A DNA stretch of 14,510 nt from JABFSC01 sp031389045 (GCA_031389045.1 JANMSE010000311.1:1-14510); one strand, 5' to 3'. Shown: positions 6,807-13,768, numbered from the stretch's first letter. Numbers and translations are program-made. Notes: generated by a model from the letters alone, not told the origin.

Positions 6807-7733
6807 ATGGGGAGCGCACGGTTTACGATTGCCGTCCTTTTGGGACTCATCTTCAACGGACCGGGATATGCCGACGAGCCAGAACGACGCTACAGGCTGA
6901 CTCGCTATGACGTGCCACACACGACGGGCACGAACACGTCGCTGTTTGATCTCGCCAAGGGGGGGCAAGTCGTTATTGGCACCTATTTCACGAACCGACA
7001 AAATGCCTTTAGCGCCAGCCAGGAAAATGGAACGTTCACGCCGTATGACGTGGACGGCAGTTTCGTCAATTTTGTGATCGCTGTCAGTGATGTTGCCCTC
7101 GTCGGCAGTGCCGACCTCCCCGAGGGGAAACGAGTGGGGACAATATGGCCTCGTGAGCCATCGTCCGCGTTGTGGAAGCAGGCTCCCCTCCCCGCCTCGA
7201 CACAAAAGCCCCTTCGCATCAATATGGACAACTACAAAAGTACAGCACTGCTGGGACTCAATAATCACGGCCACGTCGTTGGTGCCGTCCAAAGAGCGGA
7301 CTTCACTTTTCGTGGCTTCTCGCTTACGGACGGGAAAGTGGTCTTTTTCGACTACCCCGACGCCCACAGCACCCGCGCGGAAGGGATCCGCCACGATGGC
7401 ACTATCGTCGGTACGTATACCCGTGACAACGTCAATCATGGGTTCATTCTAACTCCACATGGACAATTCCAGCCCTTCGATGTTCCACAGGCGTGTGAGA
7501 CCTTCCTCTTTGATACCAATGATGTCGGCGATCTCGCTGGGGCGTATGTGGATTGCGCGTCACGACAGATGCGTGGCTATGTCCTGACAAACGAGAAGCA
7601 GTTGCTGGTTGTCACTTTTCCCGGAGCGGGAACGATCGCGACGGAAGTGCATGGTCTTGACGAGCATGGGAACATCGCGGGACGGTTTGACGATGCCACC
7701 GGACGGCACGGATTTCTTGGCATTCTTGAGTAA
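6807..7733 (+). CDS. Exported HAF-repeat-like protein of unknown function
   Basis: This is a 308-residue secreted protein. A signal peptide (hydrophobic FTIAVLLGLIF, cleavage near GYA-DEP at about residue 22) is followed by repeated units. Each resembles a HAF extracellular repeat: an aromatic-Asp-Val/Pro strand, then an asparagine- or aspartate-rich turn with G-x-x-x-G, then a HGF or RGF strand. Examples are FTPYDVDG, LNNHGHVVGA, RHDGTIVGTYTRDNVNHGF, FQPFDVPQ, NDVGDLAGAYVD, VTFPGAG and DEHGNIAGRFDD-ATGRHGF. Such repeats usually build a beta-propeller-like fold, often binding or structural. No enzyme motif is visible. It follows the DUF4139 gene on the same strand with a 284-bp gap, so a separate promoter is likely. 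The repeat-family call is from pattern recognition and is moderately sure. Confidence 0.75.
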   Translation: MGSARFTIAVLLGLIFNGPGYADEPERRYRLTRYDVPHTTGTNTSLFDLAKGGQVVIGTYFTNRQNAFSASQENGTFTPYDVDGSFVNFVIAVSDVALVGSADLPEGKRVGTIWPREPSSALWKQAPLPASTQKPLRINMDNYKSTALLGLNNHGHVVGAVQRADFTFRGFSLTDGKVVFFDYPDAHSTRAEGIRHDGTIVGTYTRDNVNHGFILTPHGQFQPFDVPQACETFLFDTNDVGDLAGAYVDCASRQMRGYVLTNEKQLLVVTFPGAGTIATEVHGLDEHGNIAGRFDDATGRHGFLGILE

Positions 7734-7744
7734 GGTGATCCTCA

Positions 7745-7779
7745 CGGTCCCGCCCAACTCCACTTGCTGACCGGGACCG
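7745..7779. promoter_or_regulatory. Inverted repeat upstream of the formaldehyde dehydrogenase gene
   Basis: CGGTCCCG (7745-7752) and CGGGACCG (7772-7779) form a perfect eight-base inverted repeat with a 19-base centre. It sits 62 bases before the ATG, where an operator would lie. It could also be the hairpin end of the preceding transcript, but no U-tract follows. A weak promoter-like TTGCTG (7764-7769) and TAGAGT (7788-7793) with an 18-base spacer overlaps it. Confidence 0.35.
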
Positions 7780-7841
7780 CTTTCGGCTAGAGTGCGCGCG
7801 GTCAAACGCTCTACATTATGTTGTGAGGGAGGGACACCACG

Positions 7842-8951
7842 ATGAAAGTCCGCGCCGCTGTCGCGCATGCTCCAGGCAAACCGCTGGCTATCGAAACCGT
7901 CGATCTCGAAGGACCCAAGGCTGGAGAAGTCCTGGTTGAAATCAAAGCGACGGGGATATGTCATACCGACGCCTATACGCTCTCCGGCGCCGATTCCGAA
8001 GGACTGTTTCCTTCGGTCCTTGGACACGAGGGCGCTGGCATTGTGGTGGAGATTGGCGGTGGCGTGACCAGTGTCCGCCCCGGCGATCATGTCATTCCGC
8101 TCTATACACCGGAATGTCGGCAGTGCGAGTATTGCCTGTCGCGCAAAACCAACCTCTGCCAGGCCATTCGTGAAACCCAAGGCAAAGGGGTCATGCCCGA
8201 TGGCACCAGTCGCTTCAAACTGGGCAACACGCCGCTCTATCACTACATGGGCACTTCGACCTTCGCGAATTTCACGGTCCTTCCTGAAATCGCCGTAGCG
8301 AAAATCCGTCCGGACGCGCCCTTTGATAAGGTTTGTTACATCGGCTGTGGTGTCACCACGGGGATTGGCGCGGTGATGAATACCGCCAAAGTTGAGGCCG
8401 GAGCGAATGTCGTCGTCTTCGGCTTAGGCGGCATCGGACTCAATGTGGTCCAAGGTTGTCGTTTAGTCGGCGCCAACATGGTCGTCGGAGTTGATCTGAA
8501 TCCCAAGCGGGAAACACTCGCCCGGCAATTCGGGCTGACCCATTTCGTGAATCCCAGCGAAGTGCAAGGAGATTTGGTGCCTTACTTGGTCAACCTCACC
8601 AAAGGCGGCGCGGATTATTCGTTCGAGTGCATCGGCAATGTCAACGTCATGCGCCAGGCGTTGGAGTGCTGTCACAAAGGGTGGGGAGTGTCGGTCATCA
8701 TCGGGGTCGCGGCGGCGGGTACCGAAATTTCCACGCGCCCCTTCCAACTGGTCACTGGACGAGTCTGGAAGGGCACGGCGTTCGGTGGGGCACGCGGGCG
8801 CACCGATGTGCCGAGAATTGTCGATTGGTATATGGACAAAAAGATTGAGATCGATCCACTCATTACGCATCAGATGCCACTCACCGACATCAATCGCGCG
8901 TTTGATCTCATGCACGCGGGGGAATCAATTCGTTCGGTGGTCACCTACTAA
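7842..8951 (+). CDS. frmA: S-(hydroxymethyl)glutathione dehydrogenase / class III alcohol dehydrogenase
   Basis: This 369-residue cytosolic enzyme oxidises S-hydroxymethylglutathione, the formaldehyde-glutathione adduct, with NAD+, and may also reduce S-nitrosoglutathione. It is a zinc medium-chain dehydrogenase. Catalytic zinc ligands are Cys40, His62 and Cys169, with Glu63 beside them; structural zinc ligands are Cys92, Cys95, Cys98 and Cys106. The nucleotide fold shows GLGGIGL (194-200) with Asp218 ending the second strand, which favours NAD+. Class III markers are present: GADSEG (Asp51 and Glu53) and the stretch around Arg110 leading to QGKGVMPDGTSRF. These support glutathione-adduct binding rather than plain ethanol oxidation. 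Length is typical. A GGGAGGGA ribosome-binding site precedes the ATG. No S-formylglutathione hydrolase is in the window, so the next detoxification step must be elsewhere. Confidence 0.93.
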   Translation: MKVRAAVAHAPGKPLAIETVDLEGPKAGEVLVEIKATGICHTDAYTLSGADSEGLFPSVLGHEGAGIVVEIGGGVTSVRPGDHVIPLYTPECRQCEYCLSRKTNLCQAIRETQGKGVMPDGTSRFKLGNTPLYHYMGTSTFANFTVLPEIAVAKIRPDAPFDKVCYIGCGVTTGIGAVMNTAKVEAGANVVVFGLGGIGLNVVQGCRLVGANMVVGVDLNPKRETLARQFGLTHFVNPSEVQGDLVPYLVNLTKGGADYSFECIGNVNVMRQALECCHKGWGVSVIIGVAAAGTEISTRPFQLVTGRVWKGTAFGGARGRTDVPRIVDWYMDKKIEIDPLITHQMPLTDINRAFDLMHAGESIRSVVTY

Positions 8952-8974
8952 TCTCGGCTATGGGACCTATTTTG

Positions 8975-9017
8975 ATCCCCCTCACCCTAGCCCTCTCCCA
9001 GCCGGGAGAGGGGACTT
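8975..9017. repeat. Dispersed hairpin repeat, copy 2
   Basis: This is the second copy of the 43-base element at 164-206, with one mismatch. Its nine base-pair hairpin (8991-8999 with 9004-9012) lies in the 87-bp gap between the two dehydrogenase genes. It ends ten bases before the AAGGAG ribosome-binding site of the downstream gene. In a shared transcript it could slow RNA decay or reduce read-through, but it has no U-tract and is probably not a strong terminator. Confidence 0.75.
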
Positions 9018-9038
9018 TCGAATCTTAAGGAGAGCACG

Positions 9039-10091
9039 ATGAAAGCACTGGCCTTCATGGAAACCGGAAAAGTCAGCGTCATTGAGAAACCGATTCCTGA
9101 TTTGGGGCCGAATGATGCCGTCATTAAAACGACGGCCGCGCTGATCTGCACGTCCGATGTGCACACGGTGAAAGGCGTGATCGCGATTCCTCCGGGCCGC
9201 GTGCTGGGGCACGAGAGCGTGGGCATCGTCTATAAAGCCGGCGCGAACGTCACGCGCTGCAAGGAAGGCGACCGGGTCACGGTCTGCGCGATTACGCCCT
9301 GTGGGCACTGCGATAATTGCCAGCGTGGATTTACTTCTCAGTGCGGTGGGATGCTCGGCGGATACAAGTTCACGACCCAGCGGGACGGGAATATGGCCGA
9401 ATACTTTTTCGTCAACGACGCCGACTACAATTTGGCGCCCACGCCAAAGTCATTGAGTGATGAACAAGCGCTCTATACCACCGATATGATGACCACGGGC
9501 TTGGCCGGAGCGGAAAACGCCAACATCCCACCCGGTGGGACCGTGGCCGTGTTTGCCCAGGGGCCGGTTGGGCTGTGCTCAACGATGATGGCGCGCTTGC
9601 TGGGTGCTGGATTGGTGATCGCGGTAGAATCAAAGCCGGACCGCGCGGCGCTGGCGAAGAAGGTGGGAGCGGATGTCGTCATTGATCCGACGCAAGGTGA
9701 TGTGACGGCGCAGATTCTCCAACTCACGCATGGTGAGGGCGTAGATTCGGCCATTGAAGCGCTGGGACATCCAGTCACGTTTGAGAATTGCATCAAAGCC
9801 ACCAAACCAGGCGGAACGATTTCCAACGTTGGCTATCATGGAGAAGCGGGCAATACGTTATCCATTCCGTTGCCGGAGTTTGGGCTGGGCATGGGCGACA
9901 AGCAGATTCGTACCGCGCTCTGTCCGGGCGGACGCGAACGGATCGTGCGCCTGCTCCGCCTGTTGGAAGCGGGCCGCGTGGACCCGACCCCATTGACGAC
10001 GCATCGCTTCCCCTTTTCGCAAGTCGAACGGGCGTTTCAGATGATGGTGACCAAGGAAGACAACATCGTCAAACCGCTGATTACGTTCTGA
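9039..10091 (+). CDS. Zinc-dependent NAD-type alcohol dehydrogenase, secondary-alcohol-dehydrogenase-like
   Basis: This 350-residue medium-chain dehydrogenase probably interconverts an alcohol and a ketone or aldehyde in the cytosol. The layout resembles the Thermoanaerobacter/Clostridium secondary alcohol dehydrogenase group: ICTSDVHT near the N-terminus, GHES, and TTDMMTTGLAGAENANI in the middle. Catalytic zinc ligands would be Cys37, His58 and Asp149, with Glu59 beside them. Unlike the classical NADP-dependent members, as I recall them, it has a full set of structural-zinc cysteines (Cys88, Cys91, Cys94, Cys102). The cofactor loop has GPVGL (175-179) and Glu197 at the end of the second strand, which argues for NAD+. 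The start is supported by AAGGAG six bases upstream. It follows frmA by 87 bp and may be co-transcribed. The substrate is unknown; glutathione-independent formaldehyde or threonine dehydrogenase-like activity is less likely. Confidence 0.87.
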   Translation: MKALAFMETGKVSVIEKPIPDLGPNDAVIKTTAALICTSDVHTVKGVIAIPPGRVLGHESVGIVYKAGANVTRCKEGDRVTVCAITPCGHCDNCQRGFTSQCGGMLGGYKFTTQRDGNMAEYFFVNDADYNLAPTPKSLSDEQALYTTDMMTTGLAGAENANIPPGGTVAVFAQGPVGLCSTMMARLLGAGLVIAVESKPDRAALAKKVGADVVIDPTQGDVTAQILQLTHGEGVDSAIEALGHPVTFENCIKATKPGGTISNVGYHGEAGNTLSIPLPEFGLGMGDKQIRTALCPGGRERIVRLLRLLEAGRVDPTPLTTHRFPFSQVERAFQMMVTKEDNIVKPLITF

Positions 10092-10228
10092 TGAGGTGGG
10101 ACGGTCACAATCGGTACTCGCATGATGATCCCCCTCACCTTGCTCTTTCTGCTCTTCGCTCAGCCGGGCAATGGCATGAAGTTAAGGAAAATTTTGTCGT
10201 GGGAGAAACCACCTCCACGCCACCTCTC

Positions 10229-10249
10229 GCCGGGGGTTGAACCCCCGGT
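10229..10249. repeat. Strong hairpin just upstream of the TPR gene
   Basis: CCGGGGGT (10230-10237) pairs with ACCCCCGG (10241-10248) around a three-base loop, with a possible extra G-U pair. It lies 17 bases before the ATG at 10266 and has no following U-tract. It may be an intergenic repeat unit or a translation-limiting hairpin. Its position argues that translation of the TPR gene starts after it, not at the open-frame ATG at 10122. Confidence 0.55.
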
Positions 10250-10265
10250 CCACTACCACCGAACC

Positions 10266-10871
10266 ATGCATCTCTTGCCACTCTTGCTGTGCGGTTGGCT
10301 CTTCCTCACCTCAGCGTATGCCGCTGACAATGTGACTGTCGGCGTGACACTGTTCGAGGAAAAGAACTTCATGGCCGCCCAACAGTTCTTCACGACGTTC
10401 GTGCAAGAGCAACCCACCAACGCGGTCGGCGCATTTTATTTAGGGCGAATCTCCTTCGCGCAAGAACAATTTGAACAGGCGATTGAATGGCTCGACAAGG
10501 CGGTGTTGCTCGATGGACGCAACGCGGACTATCACTTGTGGTTAGGGCGCGCGTGTGGGTACCAGGCGCAACGCGCGAGTCTCCTTTGGCAGCTCCCGCT
10601 CGCGCGCCGCGTGCGCCGACACTTTGAGCGCGCGGTGGAGTTGAACCCCGACCTTATTCCCGCTCGCGCGGATTTGGCGGAGTATTACATGAAAGCGCCG
10701 TGGTTTCTTGGCGGCAGTACCGAGAAGGCGGAAGCGCAGGCGCATGAAGTGTCCCGCCGCGATTTAGAAGAGGGCTTGCGGATTTGGCGGATGATCGCCG
10801 CCGAAGAGGGAATCGACTACTATACGTCCGGCAAGAAGATCGCTCTGCCGCCCGCGGCGGAAAGGAAATAA
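10266..10871 (+). CDS. Exported tetratricopeptide-repeat protein
   Basis: This is a 201-residue protein with a signal peptide (hydrophobic LLPLLLCGWLFL, cleavage near AYA-ADN at about residue 19), so it probably acts in the periplasm. After it come helical TPR units. One covers about 26-55 (FEEKNFMAAQQFFTTFVQEQP), a clearer one 56-86 (AFYLGRISFAQEQFEQAIEWLDKAVLLD), and a later unit includes RRHFERAVELNPDLIPARADLAEYY. TPRs bind partner proteins; no enzymatic motif is present. The start at 10266 is chosen for its signal peptide, although no Shine-Dalgarno site is visible. The frame is open back to an ATG at 10122, which would add 48 residues crossing a strong DNA hairpin. It ends six bases before the epoxide hydrolase gene, so the two are probably one operon. 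Confidence 0.75.
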   Translation: MHLLPLLLCGWLFLTSAYAADNVTVGVTLFEEKNFMAAQQFFTTFVQEQPTNAVGAFYLGRISFAQEQFEQAIEWLDKAVLLDGRNADYHLWLGRACGYQAQRASLLWQLPLARRVRRHFERAVELNPDLIPARADLAEYYMKAPWFLGGSTEKAEAQAHEVSRRDLEEGLRIWRMIAAEEGIDYYTSGKKIALPPAAERK

Positions 10872-10877
10872 TCGCGT

Positions 10878-11840
10878 ATGCAAATCAGCCACCGACAGAT
10901 CGAAACGAATGGGATCCGCATGCATGTGGCCGAAGCTGGCAGCGGCTTTCCCGTGTTACTATGTCACGGCTTTCCCGAGCTGTGGTATTCCTGGCGACAC
11001 CAGATGAAAGCGTTGGCGGAGGCCGGGTTCCACGTCATTGCCCCCGATCAACGGGGCTATGGCGATACCGACGCCCCCCAGGCGATTGACGCCTATACGA
11101 TTCATCATCTGGTGGGCGACCTCACGGGCCTCTTGGATGCCCTCGACATCGAGAAAGCGGTGATCGTGGGGCATGACTGGGGTGGCTTTGTCGTGTGGCA
11201 GATGGCGATGCTGGCCCCGCATCGCGTGGCGGGCGTCGTCGGAGTGAACACTCCGTTCTTTCCACGCTTTCCCATGCGTCCGCTTGCGATGATGCGCGCG
11301 ACCGCGCAAGACAATTTCCACTACATTCTCTATTTCCAAGAGCCGGGCGTCGCGGAGAGTGAACTCGAACGCGATGTGCCACGGTCGCTACGTGGATTCT
11401 ATCAACCGCCCAATCGCGAACTCATGGAGCTTTTGCGCAACGTGCCAATGGGAGTGTTTGGCCCGGCTGGGGGCGGCCTTCTGGACCGACTGCCAGATGC
11501 CCCTCATGGCGAGTTTCTCAGCGCGGAAGATTTCGCGGTCTTTGTCGCGGGTTTTCAGAAATCGGGCTTTCGCGGGGGACTCAACTGGTACCGCAACTTT
11601 GATCGCAACTGGGAACTGACCGCGTATCTGCACAATGCCAAGGTGCTTCAGCCCGCACTGATGGTGACCGCGGAACTGGACATTGTCTTACGCCCAGAAA
11701 TGGCGGTGGGGATGGAAGCGTGGGTCCCGAATCTGCGACGAACCGTCTTGATCGAAGGGTCCGGGCATTGGACCCAACAAGAGAAACCCGCGGCGGTAAA
11801 TGCGGCGTTGCTGGAATTCTTGCGGGAGTTTCAGGGATGA
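10878..11840 (+). CDS. Soluble-type epoxide hydrolase, alpha/beta-hydrolase fold
   Basis: This 320-residue enzyme should open epoxides to diols through an ester intermediate. The oxyanion-hole motif HGFPE is at 30-34. The nucleophile is Asp100 in GHDWGG; the Asp rather than Ser marks an epoxide hydrolase or haloalkane dehalogenase. The acid is probably Asp268 (AELDIVL) and the base His297 (GSGHWTQQEKP). The two lid tyrosines that activate the epoxide are present: Tyr152 in ILYFQEPGVAE and Tyr238 in NWYRN. These blocks closely match the hydrolase domain of mammalian soluble epoxide hydrolase as I know it, and the tyrosine pair favours epoxide hydrolase over dehalogenase. There is no signal peptide, so it is cytosolic. 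AAAGGA lies 11 bases upstream, inside the end of the TPR gene. It converges on the crotonase gene 10 bp away. Confidence 0.92.
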   Translation: MQISHRQIETNGIRMHVAEAGSGFPVLLCHGFPELWYSWRHQMKALAEAGFHVIAPDQRGYGDTDAPQAIDAYTIHHLVGDLTGLLDALDIEKAVIVGHDWGGFVVWQMAMLAPHRVAGVVGVNTPFFPRFPMRPLAMMRATAQDNFHYILYFQEPGVAESELERDVPRSLRGFYQPPNRELMELLRNVPMGVFGPAGGGLLDRLPDAPHGEFLSAEDFAVFVAGFQKSGFRGGLNWYRNFDRNWELTAYLHNAKVLQPALMVTAELDIVLRPEMAVGMEAWVPNLRRTVLIEGSGHWTQQEKPAAVNAALLEFLREFQG

Positions 11841-11850
11841 TCCGCGCGCT

Positions 11851-12636
11851 TCACTTCCCTCGAAACTTCGGTGTGCGTTTCTCGGTCATGGCCGTGATGC
11901 CTTCCTTAGCGTCTTCCGTTGTCCAGGTGAACGCTTGATACTCGGATTCGATGTCAATAGCCGCCTCCAGCATGTCGGCGTCCCCTTTATACAACGCGCG
12001 TTTGGCGAGACGCACGGCGATGGGGGCATTGCCAGCGATTTCTCGCGCTAGGGTCATGGCTTCCGCGACGACCTGCTCTTGCGGCACGACGCGGTTGACC
12101 AGACCCATCGCGAACGCTTCTTCCCCAGAGTACAGCCGTCCCGTGAAGATCACCTCGCAGGCTTTGGCCATGCCGACAATACGTGGCGTCGTGTAGGTTC
12201 CAGCCATGCCGGGATGAATCCCTAAGCGCACGAAATTGAGCCCCATGCGGGCGTTCGCCGCGGCGACACGCATGTCGCAGGCCAGCGCGACACAGAAGCC
12301 CGCGCCAACGGCGGGGCCGTTGATGGCGGCGATGGTGGGAATTTCAAGTTGGCGTAAAGTCAGAAACCGTTTGTAGAAAGTTTTTGGCGGTTCCGTATTG
12401 GCCCCAGCGGTCCGACTTTGCAGATTGCCTTTCGCGCCACCAGCGCAGAACGCACGTCCCGCGCCAGTCAGGATCAAGACCCGCGCGTCTTGGTCCTCTT
12501 TGAGGACCCGCACAAGATCCGTTACTTCATCTCCCATCTCTGGACTCATGGCATTGAGGTTTTCCGGATGGTTGAGCGTGAGCGTGACAATTCCTTCTTG
12601 CCGATCAACGAGAATGTGTTCGTAGCTGTGTGGCAT
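11851..12636 (-). CDS. Crotonase-family protein (enoyl-CoA hydratase/isomerase-like) without the classical glutamates
   Basis: This 261-residue cytosolic protein has the crotonase fold. The N-terminal strands include VTLTLNHPENLNAM, and the oxyanion-hole loops are FCAGG (63-67) and NGPAVGAG (106-113). The C-terminal part TGRLYSGEEAFAMGLVNRVV is typical. Aligning by eye to rat enoyl-CoA hydratase, Glu144 corresponds to Cys115 (GFCVALACD) and Glu164 to Phe135 (MGLNFVRLG). Both water-activating glutamates are therefore missing, and ordinary hydratase activity is doubtful. Isomerase, racemase-like, hydrolase or other thioester chemistry is possible. It starts 24 bp after minE on the same strand with AAAGGA eight bases before its ATG, so it is probably the last gene of the min transcript. 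I see no terminator after it. Confidence 0.85.
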   Translation of the reverse strand: MPHSYEHILVDRQEGIVTLTLNHPENLNAMSPEMGDEVTDLVRVLKEDQDARVLILTGAGRAFCAGGAKGNLQSRTAGANTEPPKTFYKRFLTLRQLEIPTIAAINGPAVGAGFCVALACDMRVAAANARMGLNFVRLGIHPGMAGTYTTPRIVGMAKACEVIFTGRLYSGEEAFAMGLVNRVVPQEQVVAEAMTLAREIAGNAPIAVRLAKRALYKGDADMLEAAIDIESEYQAFTWTTEDAKEGITAMTEKRTPKFRGK

Positions 12637-12660
12637 CCCGGGTTTCCTTTTTGAAAGCGA

Positions 12661-12969
12661 CTATTTCACCACCGACTCTTCGGTGACCGACGGTTTCGGC
12701 TCTTCGATAGGCTTCCGGACACGGCGAACCGGCGCGTTGATGACGACTTCCGCGGGGTTTTGGTGATGTTGGAAGTCGACTTTGACGCGATCCACATCAA
12801 TGGCGATATGCCGGCTGATGGCTTCGAGAATATCCTTGCGGAGCGCTTCCATCTGCTCGGTGGAGAGGCCCAAGCGGTCATAAGCCAAGACAATCTGGAG
12901 CCGTCCCTTGGCCTCGTCTTTACTTCCTTTTGCCCCGAAAAATCGCTGTACGAGCGTATCCCATGACAT
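12661..12969 (-). CDS. minE: Cell division topological specificity factor MinE
   Basis: This 102-residue protein binds membrane-bound MinD, triggers its ATPase and drives the pole-to-pole oscillation that keeps the Z-ring at mid-cell. The N-terminal amphipathic stretch MSWDTLVQRFFG would contact the membrane. The anti-MinCD segment KDEAKGRLQIVLAYDRLGLS (about 18-37) is strongly conserved. The dimer domain follows, with DILEAISRHIAID and VKVDFQ. The last 20 or so residues (RRVRKPIEEPKPSVTEE and on) form a charged, proline-containing tail that makes it longer than the 88-residue E. coli protein. The start at 12969 is preferred over an upstream ATG at 13017 because GGGAG lies eight bases before it and the family begins here. 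Only four bases separate it from minD. Confidence 0.93.
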   Translation of the reverse strand: MSWDTLVQRFFGAKGSKDEAKGRLQIVLAYDRLGLSTEQMEALRKDILEAISRHIAIDVDRVKVDFQHHQNPAEVVINAPVRRVRKPIEEPKPSVTEESVVK

Positions 12970-12973
12970 GGTG

Positions 12974-13768
12974 TTATCTCCCAAAGAACAGTTTCCCCAG
13001 TCGGTGCATGAGCCCACCGTTCCCGTTCAGTTCAGGAATCGGAACGTCCTCGCCAAGCATACGACGGACGATCCGGTCATACGCCTTTCCCGATCGTGAG
13101 TGTTCGTTCAAGACCACCGGCGTCCCGCGGTTCCCAGCGATGATCACCTCTTCATCATCAGGCACGAGCCCCAACAGCCGGATGGCGAGAATGTCGAGAA
13201 CATCTTGTTGATCGAGCATCTCTCCACGTTTAACCATACCCATGTCCATGCGGTTAATGATGAGCTGGGGATCTCCCAAGGACTGTTGGAGCAAGCCAAT
13301 CACCCGGTCGGCATCGCGCACCGGCGACACGTCGGGAGTCGTGATGACGATCGCTTCATCCGCTCCGGCCACGGCGTTGCGAAATCCTTGTTCAATACCG
13401 GCTGGGCAGTCAATGAGGACGAAATCAAAATCCTCCTTGAGTTGCGCCACGAGGTCCTTCATTTGTTCAGGCGTCACGGATTCTTTTTGATCGATTTGTG
13501 ACGCGGGGAGCATCGATAAATGGGGAAACCGCTTGTCCTTCACTAACGCTTGTCGCAACTGACAGCGGCCTCGGATGACATCGACAAGGTGGTAGACGAT
13601 CCGGTTCTCCAACCCCATGATAATATCGAGGTTGCGCAAACCGATATCGGCGTCGACCAGGGCGACTTTGCGGTCATGCTTGGCGAGCCCCAGTCCGATA
13701 TTCGCGGTCGTGGTGGTTTTCCCGACGCCTCCCTTACCCGAGGTAATCACAATAGCGCGTCCACTCAT
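12974..13768 (-). CDS. minD: Septum site-determining ATPase MinD
   Basis: This 264-residue ParA/MinD-type ATPase binds the inner membrane as an ATP dimer and recruits MinC, until MinE releases it. The deviant Walker A motif GKGGVGKTT spans 11-19, with signature Lys12 and P-loop Lys17. The switch region LVDADIGLRNLD (37-48) carries Asp39 and Asp41, and the Walker B strand FVLIDCPAG includes Asp120. The C-terminal segment GLMHRLGKLFFGR is the amphipathic membrane-targeting helix. Length is close to the usual 260-270 residues. It sits 13 bases after minC, with an AGGAGG site overlapping the minC stop codon, so the two are translationally linked in one operon. All functional residues are intact. 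Confidence 0.97.
   Translation of the reverse strand: MSGRAIVITSGKGGVGKTTTTANIGLGLAKHDRKVALVDADIGLRNLDIIMGLENRIVYHLVDVIRGRCQLRQALVKDKRFPHLSMLPASQIDQKESVTPEQMKDLVAQLKEDFDFVLIDCPAGIEQGFRNAVAGADEAIVITTPDVSPVRDADRVIGLLQQSLGDPQLIINRMDMGMVKRGEMLDQQDVLDILAIRLLGLVPDDEEVIIAGNRGTPVVLNEHSRSGKAYDRIVRRMLGEDVPIPELNGNGGLMHRLGKLFFGR
12978..12982 (-). promoter_or_regulatory. minE ribosome-binding site inside the end of minD
   Basis: GGGAG on the minus strand lies in the last Gly-Arg codons of minD, eight bases before the minE ATG. It decides the minE start and ties its translation to minD. Confidence 0.7.

Noticed and set aside
6639..7439. 266-codon minus-strand open frame opposite the HAF-like gene
   Set aside because: The plus strand has a ribosome-binding site, a signal peptide and regular repeats. 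The minus frame reads through low-complexity DNA and shows no domain.
7560..8243. 227-codon minus-strand open frame across the frmA start
   Set aside because: It covers the end of one real gene, a spacer and the start of frmA, and its translation has no recognisable features.
10878..11840. S-formylglutathione hydrolase to complete the frmA pathway
   Set aside because: The nucleophile is Asp100 in GHDWGG and the lid has paired tyrosines, which fits an epoxide hydrolase, not a serine esterase.
11851..12636. Possible CaiD (carnitinyl-CoA dehydratase) partner for the CaiB-like gene
   Set aside because: It is 7 kb away on the opposite strand in the min operon and lacks the catalytic glutamate positions, so a carnitine pathway is not supported.
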